Positions 46,161 through 58,310 of a stretch of DNA of 64,000 nucleotides are shown piece by piece. The first letter of the stretch is position 1; every line of letters begins with the position of its first letter. The translations under genes were made by a program, and so were the position numbers. Where the stretch lies: positions 42,394,501 to 42,458,500 of the forward strand of contig CM032117.1 of the NCBI GenBank assembly GCA_018894105.1. Direction: 5' to 3'. The notes below the pieces were generated by a model. That model had not been told where the DNA came from. It was given only the letters and a program-made list of their open reading frames with translations, and did not search any database. The DNA is from Jacaranda mimosifolia (taxonomy: Eukaryota > Streptophyta > Magnoliopsida > Lamiales > Bignoniaceae).

Positions 46161-46943
46161 CTCTATTAAATACTATTAAGTACTTGTGTTGATTTTTTTA
46201 ATAAGGTGTTAGTGTCGCTTTTTTTTAACACAATACATTCTATAACCTAAGAAAGGTTGGGAAAAAGAATATCTTAGTTTAAGTATATGCTTTTGGATTT
46301 CCTACACATCATTTTAATAAGGCAACATTATTTGCGTCTTGAGTCTTACTTCCAAGCATCTAAGTAAAATGCAATAGAGTTACTCAAACTGAAAATGGCG
46401 GGTAAAATGAAAAGCATGCTTCCCCAACGAGTCTAAAGAAAGAGGGAACTAAATAATGTAAGAAAAAAAAACTATTTTGATCTAAAACAAATGAATTGAT
46501 AACAAATCTAAGAAAAATAACTTACTGATATTAAGGATATTTCACAACAAATAATCTAAAAAAATAAACAACTTATGAAAGATACCACTTATTTGGATAA
46601 TAACAAAAATGGCTAGTGTACATAATAATGTGTTGAGGTTGAAACCATCATCACAAGTTATAAGTTCGCTAAGAAACAATGGATTGCTAAAATATTAGTT
46701 CATCATGGCCTTATGTTTGCAGCATACAGATCGTTAGATTTAAGGTCAGTAGAAGATTGGCTCGATCTTATTATCTCACATGAGAGGGGTCACATATAAG
46801 CACCAAAATAAGAAATCTTTATTAGAATTAGATTAAGTATATGCCAATCGAGTTAGACTTAGGGACAAACTAGAAGATCCACTTGATTTTATCGTCTTAC
46901 ATGACAAAGGTTGTATACAAGCACCATAATAACAAATCTTTCT
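46161..46943 (+). other. Tat 3' non-coding region, part 1
   Basis: Collinear with 22911-23690; no ORF with similarity. It ends at the 9-bp duplication TAAAAACTC (46944-46952) made by the MULE. Confidence 0.7.
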
Positions 46944-46952
46944 TAAAAACTC

Positions 46953-47038
46953 TGGTAAATTATAAAAACTAACCCTGAGGTTTGCATAAATTACAAAAAA
47001 CCCTCATAGTTTCAAAAATTACCAATACCCCCCCAAGG
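46953..47038. repeat. Left TIR of the MULE
   Basis: 86 bp, ending in CCAATACCCCCCCAAGG. It pairs with 52992-53076 with few mismatches. The first base is T instead of the usual G. Confidence 0.88.
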
Positions 47039-48415
47039 TTTGCAAGTTCTCTATAACACAAATGAAAAATGAGAAAAGTCAGTCTTACCCTTAATGTTGA
47101 CATTACCAAAAAAAAAATAAAAAAGTAAAAAAAATGATCAATTGGGTTATTGACCAAAACACCCCTTGTGCTTGATGATACCTTTTCGCACATCTTTATG
47201 TAAGGCGTATCCATATGCCTTTGTAATTTTTTAGAGAGAGAGGCTTGGAGAAAACCCTTGAAACCCCTCACCTTCCATCATCTCCAGCCATTGAAAAAGC
47301 GAAATCCTCATAAAAAAGACGCAGTCTTGAGTAACCAGAAGCCTGCGCACTAGTCTCCGGTTTAGAGTGTGGTTTGGTTGGTGGCATTTTCTTGAGAAAG
47401 GTATGTTTTACCCTCTTCCACTTGATCTTCTTTACCCATTAGTATTAATCATTTTTTTATATTTTTTACAAATATCTAAAGTATATTGGCAAAAATGTGC
47501 TCGATTTCACTTTTTTCGTGACTGAGAAAAGTGTTAGTAAGGATTTTTATGGCTTTCCTTGTTTTCTTCTATTTATAAGTGTATTTTTTGTGCATATATA
47601 TTGTCATTCTTTATGCTATTGTGAAAATCCCCTAATTTTTGGTTAGGGTTTATGTATATACTATATTTAGACCCTCCTTCTTTAAGGTTTTTGTTTTTCT
47701 TTGTACATTTCTAGTTTTTTTCTTCATTGCTATATATGTTTAGGGTAAAGTAGCCTAAAAACTAAATTTTGTAGTATTTTTGGCCTATATATATATTTTT
47801 TATCTATTCATCTATTTGTTCTTTTAACTAGTTTTGGCTAAGTATGCTTGTATAGATTTGCATGGTGGAATTGCATGTATATGCTGCCTTATTTTTTATC
47901 TTTCCACAATGAGTATGTTTAGTAGTATGTTTAGGGTTTGTGATATTTGCATGATTATGTGATTAGTCTAATTAGAGTACATGATCATTTGCTTTCACTT
48001 TTCATTAATTTGATTAGAGTGCATTATTATGTTTAGTAGTTTGATATTCTTTATTTATTTGTTTAGTACTTTAATTACTATATTTGCATTGCATGTCCAC
48101 TTTGTTTAACTTTATTAGTAGTCTGACGTAGTTTGTTTGTTATCTTTCATTGAAACAGGCATGGCTAATAAAATATAATCCTTTGTTATTCACTGTAATC
48201 ATAGAAATGTTATTCCTTTGTTATTCACTATATAGAGCCAGACCGGTATTGTTATTTTGATTTCATGGATGACATAAGGGAGTCACATAGTTTACAAAGT
48301 CAGCCTTTGGTCATAAGATGCACTATTAATGAAAGTCAGGAGAATTCCATAATATTAAATGATACAAATGTAATGAAAATGCTTGTATGAATGCTAATTC
48401 AAATGCTATTAATAT
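47039..48415 (+). other. MULE 5' region with probable UTR intron
   Basis: No coherent ORF. A donor-like AAAG/GTATGT at about 47399 and an acceptor-like GAAACAG/GC at about 48160 bracket a T-rich stretch of about 760 bp, compatible with an intron in the transposase 5' UTR. This is an inference from splice-site and base-composition patterns. Confidence 0.4.
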
Positions 48416-50640
48416 ATGTTTGTAGATAATATGGAAGAGGATGACAATAACTTAAGTGGTGAAGGGATGGATGGGATTGAGAATGAGAGTGGAAAAGGAA
48501 TTAGAGGTGAGAATAAGACTAGAATTGTGAGTAAGATTGTTACTACGAGTAGGAGTATAGGCAGTGGAGTTCCTCCCATAATTAAGGGTGCCCAATTCTT
48601 AGGTGATGATCATGAAACTGAAGATGACTCTTTATATGAACCTAATAGTGAGGTAGGGATGATGAGAGTATCTCTTTAGTTTCAGAAGAGAGTTTGAATG
48701 ATAAGTTGTCAGATTATAGTTCTGACAACCATTGTGAATCACAACTCAACTAATGAAGAGCTTCAAAATGATCCTTTACCTGGACTTTTGAATAGAGATG
48801 TAGTGCCCTTGATTCTGGTGAAACAATTATTTTAGAGAAATGTATAATTTTCACAGATGTGTATGCTTTTAGAGAAACTTTAAGGGAGTTTGCAATTAGG
48901 AAATGTTTTAAATTGGTTAGGAAAAAAAAATGAGAATGACAGGTTGACTGCTCATTGTGCTAATAAAAATTGTTCTTGGAGAATTCATGCTTCAAAAATA
49001 GAAGATGGTGTCACCTTTCAAATAAAAACTTATCAACCAACACACACATGTGTGAGGACAAATTGCACTAAGCATGCCTCTACCTAGTGGATGGCTTCTA
49101 AATTAGTGAGTCATTTGAGAGAAAATCCTCATATGAAAGTTAGGGGAATAAGAAATGAAATGAAAAAATTTAGTGTGAGTCCACTGTATATGCAGATATA
49201 TAGAGCTAGGAAAAAGGCTCTAGAGGAGATTGAAGGTAGTCACTCTAAGTCTTTTGGATTGTCTTCAAAATGAGGGAAGCCATGTAACTTTGCAATGTGA
49301 TGTAGAAGCAGATAATGAAGGTTGCAGCATACCAACTATACTTTCTTTCAAAAAAAAATTCTTGGGTTTAGCTGCTTTGAGGGATGGATTTTTGTGGGGG
49401 TGTAGTCCATTTCTAGGTTTTGATGGTTCCCTTTTGAAAAGACCATAGGGGGGCTACTGAGACTAAATGTTCTTTGGTTATGAATGCATTTCTTTGAGAA
49501 TTTATCAGACATGCCTGGAGGATTCTCTCCTGACCTACTTTGGACCTTCATAAGTGACAGATAAAAGGTATGCATCTCAATAAGTTCTAAGTTATGTAAT
49601 GTTTATTATATCTTGATTTAGTAGAATATGTTCTTTTTCATCTCCATGCTACTGTCCTTACTTGGCTATGTTTTCAGGGCCTTGTGGAGACCATAAATGA
49701 GTTGGTCCCTCATTCCATTAATAGAAGATGTGCAAGGTATATTTATGCAAATTTTAGTAGTTAGATTGTAGGTGCTGCATTGAAAAGATATTTCTGGAAA
49801 GTAGCCAGGTCATATAATGCAATAGGCTTTAATTTTTCAATGTATAAACTTAAGGATTGAAGCCTGTTGTATATGAATGTCTTTTGAAAATCCCATGTGA
49901 AATGTGGTCAATGTATGCCTTTGACCTTAGGTCGAAAAATGATCATGTTACTAACAATATCTCAGAGTCTTTTAATCATTAGGTAGGTGACCTTAGGGCC
50001 AAACCTATATTGACTTTTCTTGATGGTTTGAGGGCCAAATTGATGAGTAAGCTTCAAAAAGACATGAAAAGGGAATGAAATGGAGCAATGTAATTGTTCC
50101 AAATTTTGTCAAAACATTGAATAAAAATGTTGAAGAGTCTAGAAAGTGTCATCTTTTGATAGCTGGCCAATGGGAATTTGAAGTTCAAGATAGGTTAATT
50201 CACTATATTTTGAACTTACAAATGAGAATATGTGTCAGATGTGGGATATCAGTGGTATCCCTTGTAAACATGCAACAATAGCCATAGCTTATAGAAGGGA
50301 GAGGACGAGGATTACATAGATTATAGGTATTCAAAAGAAAATACATGAAAGCATACAGCCACATGATACATCCAATCACTGATCCAACATTTTGGCCAAA
50401 AGATATGGATGTAACTCCTAAGGAATTGTTGCCAACTTTCAAGAAAAGGTTACTGGGGAGACTTAAGAAAAGTAGAAGGAGAGATCCAGGAGAAGAAGCT
50501 ATTGTGAAGAGGTTAGGTTTCATAAGATGTAAGAGATGCAATGGTGTAAGACATAACACTAGAACTTGCAAAGAGGTTAGTGTAATTGTGAGTTTAATTC
50601 CATGTTTATTATTTTGCACATTTTATGCATTAATTACTCG
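48416..50640 (+). pseudogene. MULE transposase (mudrA-like)
   Basis: An acidic N-terminus (48416-48679) is followed by the MuDR N-terminal domain at 48840-49080 (FRETLREFAIRKCF, HCANKNCSWRIHASK, QPTHTC). The MULE DDE core has GFLWGCSPFLGFDGSLLK at about 49380-49440, carrying the first catalytic Asp. An intron at 49568-49677 then joins SDR*K to GLVETINELVPHSINRRC, and NNISESFNH...LRAKPILTFLDGLRAKLM follows near 49955-50060. A SWIM-type finger (WDISGIPCKHA, near 50240) and a zinc knuckle CKRCNGVRHNTRTC (50530-50571) close it. Domain order and the intron match plant MULE transposases. Stops (for example 49086, 49447, 49981) and frameshifts inactivate it. Confidence 0.87.
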
Positions 50641-51822
50641 TTGACATAATCTATTTTATGTGTTAGGTGAATGTTAAATCAATAGGTAACAATGCTACTG
50701 GGACTGGAAGGAAAACTGGTGGAAAGGATGCTGGGAATGCTAGTAAGAAAGTTGATAGAGATTTTAAGAGGGCTTTTGGGAGGACTGCTAGGAATGTTGG
50801 AGATCTCAATGAGGTCACTAACAATGATGGAAGTGCTACTAAAGCAAATGAGGTAAATCTTCTATGAAGCTATTTAGTTTCTTTATTTCTTGATTGTATC
50901 ATAATGTATCATTAACACTTTGATGTAAATGAAATTGGTTAGTTGATTTAATCACAACGTGACTCTAATTGTAAGATTGACAAATCAAGTACTGTGGTTG
51001 TCAACAAGAGTAGAGCTACAGAAGAGACTGGCAAGTCCATGGACGCTACACCATCGCAAACTCTAATTATACAACCTATTCCAACTTCACAACCAAATTC
51101 AAGGAAGAAAAAAGGAAAGCAACCTTTTGGAGATGGACACGTATGTTTAGTAACTTTAAGCAGTTGATTTTCTTTACTTTATTTTGCATTAAATAAGACT
51201 TGGGTGAATTGATTTACTTATTCGCATTATCACAGGTGAACCAATCACAAGCTCAGTCCTCGCATCGTAAGGAACAACATGGGAAGCGTCCTGCTGGAAA
51301 GGCTGTGCCAGCTAGAACTAAGAGAACAACTCCACACCTTGTGGAAAACCCTTTTGTAACTTCCACCAAGAAACAAACAAAGGTATTATCTGAAGCAGCT
51401 CCACCCACTACAAAGATAACAAAATTAGCCCCTCTAACTGTTGCAATGAAGGCTTATCCCCAAAGAAGAAAATATCAAGAGTAGCCTCTATGGCAGCCCC
51501 TCCAAATGTTGCAAAGAAGGCCTCATCCCCGAAGAAGCAACCAGCAAGAGCAGCTTCTCTTGTGGACCCTCAAAGTGTTGCAAAGAAGGCTTCATCCCCT
51601 AAAAAGAAAGCATCAGGAGTAGCCTCTGTGGCAGCTCCTCCAAATATGGCAAAGAAAGGCTCATCATCTAAGCAGGAGGCAGCCCCATTAGTTGTACCAA
51701 AGTTAGCCCCATCACCTAAGAAGAATGCAACAACATCCAAAGATATGGAGACCACAGTCTTAAATGAAATCTTCCAATATGAACAAATTGAGGTTGATTG
51801 CTTGACAATTCTTTTGGCTTAG
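50641..51822 (+). pseudogene. Lys/Ala/Pro-rich C-terminal tail of the MULE transposase
   Basis: Downstream of the zinc knuckle the frame continues over short exons with plausible splice sites: GAG/GTTAGTG at 50576, GTTAG/GTGAATG at 50666, GAG/GTAAATC at 50852, GTAAG/ATTG near 50976, CAC/GTATGTTTAG at 51140 and CACAG/GTGAACC at 51235. The encoded tail is basic and repetitive (VAKKASSPKK units), like the disordered tails of many MULE transposases, and may be a nuclear or DNA-binding extension. A one-base deletion in the first repeat unit puts 51200-51484 and 51490-51822 in different frames. I infer rather than prove that these exons belong to the transposase. Confidence 0.6.
51440..51690 (+). 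repeat. 69-bp coding tandem repeat
   Basis: Units begin GTTGCAATGAAGG at 51440, GTTGCAAAGAAGG at 51508 and 51577, and ATGGCAAAGAAAGG at 51646. Spacings are 68, 69 and 69 bp, i.e. 23 residues per unit (VAKKASSPKK...VxPPN/Q). The single-base loss in the first unit creates the frameshift noted above. Confidence 0.9.
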
Positions 51823-52240
51823 TTGGTTGAGCAATACTACCTAGTACATTGCTTGACATGTTATGGTATTTTTGATTGACTTTTGTGAGTTGGTTACATT
51901 ATGTTTGGTGGATTGAGCAGATCATTTGTGAGTTTAGTTTGGATTTTTGGTTGGTTGAATGCCTTTAGAATTTGGTGTGCCGAAACAAATATGATTGAAA
52001 AATAATTATGGCCAGGTAATGCTGTGAGTCTTGTTACTTCTGTTTCTATACATAAGTTGGCTATCTTTCTTCTATGATTTTAGTTAGTAGCATACAAGTG
52101 TACAATGTACATAATGTAATTCCTTTGTTTTATTGCTGCTATGATGAAATGGATACACAATTCAGAACTATTGCATTACATTACCCAAGTGCAATGCATT
52201 ACAATACCAAGTAATACCAACTTAGATATCTAGTACAATT

Positions 52241-52630
52241 TCATGCATTACATTTACTCTCTACTTTCCTAACATTTGTAGAAGTTGGCATAACAAGAAC
52301 ACTAAGAAGTACCATGTTTACAATTAAAAGTTTATATAATAAGTCATTCTTTCTTAGGCCTATTACATCACTACTAGAGCTTGTAGCTTTAAATTCTTCA
52401 TGGCCTTTACCATAACCACGACTACAACTTTGACGTGCATCGCCTTCAATAGGTACACACCAATGCGAAAATCCATGCTTGGCGCAACAGTGGAAAAGCC
52501 TTCCAGGATTATTGCTTGTCTCAGATACCATTATGGATATCTTTCTCCCACAATTCATCTTTTTACACCTCTCTTTCCCATATTTTAATGCACTTACATT
52601 AGTACAAGAAGTGCTCTATGACGAAACCAT
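52241..52630 (-). pseudogene. MULE second gene: GRF zinc finger plus hydrophobic tail
   Basis: A 105-codon frame (52558-52241) starts MNCGRKISIMV and has the GRF signature NNPGRLFHCC (residues 16-25) with W33/C34. After a Ser-rich linker comes a hydrophobic stretch, VNMVLLSVLVM, near residues 79-89, that could be a membrane anchor. In the same frame upstream, KERCKK supplies the missing first Cys, and a likely original ATG stands at 52630, but a TAG at 52618-52616 separates them, so the full gene is broken. GRF-plus-C-terminal-helix proteins are common small plant proteins. It converges on the transposase, ending about 420 bp from its 3' end. Role in transposition unknown. Confidence 0.68.
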
Positions 52631-52991
52631 TTTAATGTAGTAAAAATATCATAAACAAGAGGGTTTATATAGCAAACATCCACCAACGGATATAAATGGC
52701 TACTTTCATAATCTTACAAAAATATTACAATTAAGCCCTCCTAAATAATAAATCTTACATATACATCCCTACAAATTATTGATAGCTTACATATAACACC
52801 TTTTACATGTCAAATGGATTTAAATTAAACCCTTAATGGGAACTTTCATCATTAAAAGTTGGTCAAAAAAGTCAAAATTGGTCAAAGTACACGAAAGGGT
52901 ATTTTTGGTACTTTACTTAAATTTTTAGACAACTAGGGCTGAAAACCCCAATAGCTCATAACATCAGGGCTCATCTATTGGACGGATAATT

Positions 52992-53076
52992 CCTTGGGGG
53001 GTATTGGTAATTTTTAGAACTACGAGGATTTTTTGTAATTTAGGCAATCATCAGGAGTAGTTTTTGTAATTTACCC
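52992..53076. repeat. Right TIR of the MULE
   Basis: 85 bp. Read as reverse complement it begins GGGTAAATTACAAAAACTA and ends CCAATACCCCCCAAGG, pairing with 46953-47038. Confidence 0.88.
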
Positions 53077-53085
53077 TAAAAACTA

Positions 53086-53983
53086 TATTTAGAAATGCGT
53101 GCAAATCAGGTTAGATTTAAGGGTAACTCAAACTTATTTTTGTCATATGGTAAATATCACACCAAAATAACACATTACACCTTTATTAGATAGTTGAAGG
53201 ACATAGTAAAGATGCCAAACACAAGCCTTGGAGTCGTATATATATGTTATGCCTTCGATAAAATAAGAAAACTCAACAATAAATTAAAACACAAAAATGA
53301 TGAAGAAGCATAAGTGCATTAAAAATAAGCAACCTCAGAGGGGCCGAATTACAAGTAGCAAGGTCAGCTACCAAAAAAGGTTAAATTACAAAGAAAAGTT
53401 AATCTAAACTATTAGTTGAAACATCAATTGTAAGCAAAAAAGAAAGAAGATCGACTAGACAAAAGCGACCCGACAAGCATAATTCTTTTTCAAGTGATAA
53501 GGGAGTAGAATATAGGCAAACTCATCTTTTGAAATATTAGGAAGGCCATCACTGGATAATCATTATGCTGCTCATATTTGCAATTGAGACGATTGAGGCC
53601 AAACCCTTTCTTTTCCCAGCCAAGGTGTTGAAGTTATGCCTTTGCCTTGTCCAAATTAGCAAATCCAACCCGGACTACTTTGCTAAGTACTGTATATTCT
53701 AAACAACAAGTTAAGTAAAGTCTCCCACAACACCATGATATGCATTAAATCATATGGTTGAACAACTTCTAATCTTTCTCTTTTCGAAGCTTGTTCTTTA
53801 AAGAGTTGAACTCTTCACACATATCAAATAATTGGAACTGTAAGTTCTCAATGTCCTTGTCAAATGGGTGATCTCAACATCCTTTTTCTTCAAATCAACA
53901 TCGCTACCTAAAAGAGCTAACTATCTCCAACTTGGCAATAGTCCTCTAGTGAATAGCATTAGACTTTTGGGTAGCCTCCCAAG
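53086..53983 (-). pseudogene. Tat 3' region and antisense ORF, C-terminal part
   Basis: Collinear with 23690-24590. From 53330 upwards the minus strand gives the same charged, helical stretch as in the other copy; below 53330 it is non-coding. It is cut at 53984-53988 (CATTG) by the gag-only element, and the frame continues upstream at 61224. Broken by stops. Confidence 0.55.
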
Positions 53984-53988
53984 CATTG

Positions 53989-55140
53989 TGTTGGTGTGCA
54001 AAACAATTAAATGTAAACAATCACGCAAGTGCATGTGTCACTACAAGTAATAAAGTGATGAGAAGAATGTCGATCCCACGAGAAACTAAATTATTAGCTA
54101 CAAATTACTAATTTATCACATACTTTTTTATTCAAACAAAAATTAATTATGTAGGAATTAAAATTAAACTAATGAAAATAAGAAAAAGTGTTCTGATTAA
54201 ATTTTCTACCAAGATATAGAAACCTATAATTATGATTTCATCAATCAAATGAGTTGATTACATGATTTTCTCCCTATGAAATTATTAACGAGTTTATTAG
54301 TCTTGAGTCTTATGCAGTTATGGGGTTCTTCCGAATTATCCGCAAACAAATCCCTAATTTATTCAATTCACTATATTCCTATGTGAAGTAACTAAATTAT
54401 AGATAGGGTTGTACCACTCAACTAACTACCTAGGGTAAATAGGTATATTCTTATCCTACTCACAAATTAATTAATTCTTCAATTTGAATAATTAATTCTA
54501 TGCTCTACTATTGTCAATCGATCCCTAGATTTTTTGTTCCAAGACTCCTTTAGGGTTTAAAGATGCAATTGACTATTAATCAACCAATCAAATAGAAAAA
54601 ACACACAATAGAAGAAATAACTTAAAGCAATACTAATTTCATGGAAGAAAATCATGCATCAATTTATTCAAAAGAATCCATCATAATCCTAGAATGATGA
54701 ATTAGTTCATCACTGAATTGTCAAACATCATCTCAAATCCAGAATTAAAAAGAAAATCAAAGGGAGAAGAAGAAACTCTATTCTTAGATGAATTTGATCT
54801 CCACTTTGTCCTCCTCTGAATCTCAAATTCTCTTGGTTGCCCAAATGAAGTATCTAAAAGGTCTATTTATAACTGATTAAAAGAATCTTCCAATTAGAAA
54901 ATGACTCAAATAAATAAAGAAAACCCTTCTGTCCGTCCGTGATCAAATCATGAGGTGTTATCCAATCAACTTTCCTACCAACTTGTATCAATTTGTCCTT
55001 TTTTGGTAATTTCTCTACTTGTATTTCTACAATTCCAAATTGTCATCAATAAGCAAGGGAGTTATAATATTTTAAATAAAAAAAATTATTTGTTAAGTCC
55101 TAAATATGATATTAAAATTAATATTAATAGGGACTTAACA
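53989..55140 (-). repeat. LTR of the Athila-like element (3' LTR on its own strand)
   Basis: Aligns with 60014-61218 over its whole length (AAGTGATGAGAAGAATGTC, GGGTTGTACCACTCAACTAA, CATGAGGTGTTATCCAATCA). The other LTR has extra insertions, for example near 60740-60780 and 60890-60935. Ends TGTT/AACA. Confidence 0.9.
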
Positions 55141-55155
55141 AATATCCCCAAACTT
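55141..55155 (-). other. Polypurine tract of the Athila-like element
   Basis: On the minus strand AAGTTTGGGGATATT abuts the LTR. AAGTTTGGGG is the usual tract in this group. A second CCCCCAAACTTAA stretch occurs at 56343-56355. Confidence 0.72.
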
Positions 55156-57869
55156 AATATGTTGTTTGCCCTCGAGCAACACAAAGAAAAGACTCAAAGA
55201 CACTCTATGAAAAATAAATCAACACTAAAATACATGTACATAACATACTTTTTTTTTTATTCTCAGAACTTACTTCAACATTATGCTCATAGTCAACCAT
55301 AATTGTGATCTAATTTCATTATGTACATATAAGCAAATATAACGTTCAAATGAATCCCCCATGTATGTGTGTGTGATTTCTCTACAAGTAGTTTCTAGCA
55401 ATTCGAATTAATTTATGTACAACTATAAAACTTTACTTTAGCACTCCATAGGTTTGCTTTTCATCTCTATCTCCACTAATGTAGAATATGGTTTAAAGCT
55501 TTTAGAGCTTGTAATGTAAGCTTGGGTAAAGGTATGAAAGATATGGACAATTCTGACTCAATACCCACAACACTTACTTGTTCACCATTATCATTCAATG
55601 CTCCCCCAAACTTATTGAATAGTACTTCTCAATTTTTTTCTTTCTCCCTTTTTTTTCGGTGCTCATGCCACTATGCACTTTTCTTTTCTTTTCTTTTTTC
55701 ATGCATGAGGCCTTATATTCACCTTTTTTTTGGAAGAAAATCAAACTCATGGGCATTGTACTATTTGTTCCCATCTTCATAAGTTTCCAAATAAATCTAA
55801 CAAGTAATTGTGGGATTTATTTGGTGGGATCTTGTATTTAGGCTGGCCGTTGAGTTGGTTGCCAAATAAAAAGAATACTTAAAATAGGCTCAACAGGGGA
55901 CCATAGGGATATTATATCATTTGGTAGGCTTGAAAGGCTCAAATGGGTCAAAAAAATGGCCTAAGTCATTTCCTTTACTTGAGTGTTTCTCAAGATTTCG
56001 CCTCAACAGGGAATCAAACAAATTCTAAAGTTTAAAGAATTATCTATGTTAATTGTGCATAAATGTCATCTAAATCAAACCAATAACTAAAATTGAGAAA
56101 ACGAGTGCTCAAAAATAAGGGATGTAATCCTAGCATTGCTTCTACTCAAAGTACACAATTCCATCATCAAATAATTATAATTTCCCATGAAACACAAAAT
56201 TAAAGAAGTAATATCTTCATTGATTTAAGAAGATTATTTTTTTTACATGCAGGACATCAACTCAATTACTAAACCCAAATCACACCAAAACAATAGAAAA
56301 TAGCAACAACAAAAAAAGGACTAAGAACTTATGCTCCGAGCATCCCCCAAACTTAAGGGATATTTTGCCCTCAAAATACTAATACTATCATGGCAGATAA
56401 AGCAAGAAAATAAAAGACACCAATATGAATAACCATAAAAATAAAAAAAAAAGAAAAGAAAAGAAAAAAATAGGAAGACAATACTCCCCAATAAATCAAC
56501 CGCATCATCATCATTCTCGACCTCTAGGATTGGAATTGCATAATCCAAGTAGAGATGTGGCGGTGGTGAGAATTAACTCCAAACAAAAATTATTCCCAAT
56601 AATACATGAAAAAAATCAAGAATTTTCAATAAATAAATCAACATTCAAAAATTTAATACAATTTGCATCTAGATATCTACCACTGCACCCTAATAATCAA
56701 TCAATTATTTATCAGATAATCTCAAATAAACAACCACCAAATTTAAATTATTTAATAAATAATCTGACTAATTTCAAACTCTCAAATCAATAAAATAGGC
56801 CTTTATAAATGATAAATACCTAGAAATTTAAATCAATCTAAAATACTAATATATCTAAAATATTCTAAAGAGAGAAGAATGAAGATGGTGGTGTAGATGG
56901 ATTTGTTTGAGAAAAAGAAAGTGAACAAAAAAAGTAGAGAAAAAGAAAAGGGAAAGAGAAAAATGGAAAAGAAAAAAAAAGATAAATAGATTAAGAGAGA
57001 GAGACAGAGAGAGATGGGGAGGGGCACGTGCAGATAGTTTGAAGAGAATTTTTTATGTCTTTTTCTATTTTCTCTATTTTTTTTTTAAATTAAGATGATT
57101 ATGCTAAGGCGCAAGCAAGTGCAAATTTCGGCGTGAGTAATCACGATGCGTGCCAGGGCGTATGTGTCTTGCACCCTGGCGCACTAAACACTACCTATTT
57201 TTCTTTTTTCTTTTTTCTTTTTTAAGTTGCGCCCCCAAGCACACAAGCCAATATACTCAAGCATGAAAATTTCACACCACGCGCTGGGGCGTGAGCTTTG
57301 TGCGCCCTGGCACGCAAGGTACGGCTCCCCATTTTTCCTTTTTTTTTCTTTTTTTTTTAACCTACAAAAACACCAAAAAAATCAAACATATAAAATGGAA
57401 CAAATATTAAAAAATAAAAATCGAAAGCAATTAAAACTTGGGTTGCCTCCCAACAAGCGCTTGATTTATAGTCTGAGGTTTGACTTTTCGGACTTCACTT
57501 GATGTTGGTTAAGGTGGTTGTGGAATGTTGATGATCAAATCACTTTCCCAGTAGTGATTGATTCTTTTCTTTTCCCCTTAAACTACATTCTTGAGCCAAT
57601 TTCTTCCAACTCCATCATTCCATGTGGAAGAATTTCAATTATGCAAAATGGCCCCAACTATTATAATTTTAACTTTCTTGATAACCACTTAAAACAACAG
57701 TTGAAGAATAGTACCTGTTGACCTGTCTCTAATTGGTCTTTCAAAAATTTTCAATCACTCCTATATTTAGCCTCTTATTTATGTGACTTGGCTTTTTTAT
57801 TTATCACACTAACTGCAAAACACTTGTCAATGTCCTAGAAAAATCAAATGCTTTAAATACATTAAAAGT
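55156..57869 (-). other. Non-coding interior of the Athila-like element
   Basis: It occupies the space where pol would be. It includes a purine-rich low-complexity tract (56870-57025), a GC-rich block with inverted CCAGGGCG/CGCCCTGG motifs (57095-57325), and GGTTGCCTCCCAACAAGCGC at 57441-57460, a phrase I associate with plant gag-only gypsy elements. The ORFs found here are low-complexity or unsupported. Confidence 0.65.
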
Positions 57870-58310
57870 TACCTTTTCATCTTAGACCCTCATGGTTAGC
57901 TCACTTTTTTGCACATCTATGATAGTCCTATATGTGGCCAAGAATTGTCCCCCAAGGATGATTGATACTTCAGTATCCTCCTCCATGTCCAACACAATAA
58001 AATCTGTAGGGAAAATAAATTTCTCAACTTTTACCAATACATCTTCAATTACTCCCTCAGAATACATGAATGTTCTTGCAAGTTGCAAGGTTACACTACT
58101 TGGCTCTCTGCCAATCCAAGTTGTTGGTAGATGGAATGTGGCATTAAATTTATGCTTGCCCCTAAATTGCAAAGTGCCTTTCCAGAAAATTTAGTACCAA
58201 TTTTGCATGGTATGATAAAATTCCCAAGATCCTTGAGCTTTGAAGGTAACTTCTTTTGGATGATTGCACTGCATTCCTCTGTGAGAACTGCTATTTCATA
58301 TTCACTCAAA
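57870..58310 (-). pseudogene. Athila-like aspartic protease
   Basis: The first frame (58309-58091) carries LTEECSAIIQKKLPSKLKD, IPCKIGT and ALCNLGASINLMP. The second (58172-57882) carries GVIEDVLVKVEKFIFPTDF, IVLDMEEDTEVSIILG and TIIDVQKSELTMRV. These are the hallmark blocks of Athila-type protease, in which the active site is usually DLGASINLMP; here Asp is Asn. A one-base shift near 58160 separates the halves. It processed the gag polyprotein in an active element. Confidence 0.9.

Larger units (their letters stand above)
46953..53076 (+). mobile_element. Mutator-like element (MULE), 6.1 kb
   Basis: Terminal inverted repeats of about 85 bp start (T/G)GGTAAATTA; the right end reads GGGTAAATTACAAAAACTA. 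The flanking 9-mers TAAAAACTC (46944-46952) and TAAAAACTA (53077-53085) match at 8 of 9, and the empty site is visible at about 23690 in the other Tat copy. It encodes a spliced mudrA-type transposase on the plus strand and a GRF zinc-finger ORF convergently on the minus strand, the same two-gene convergent layout as maize MuDR, though the second gene here is not mudrB. Frames are broken, so this copy is inactive. Confidence 0.9.

Noticed and set aside
55522..57500. Several Phe/Lys-rich ORFs in the Athila-like interior
   Set aside because: They are low-complexity readings of purine/pyrimidine tracts.
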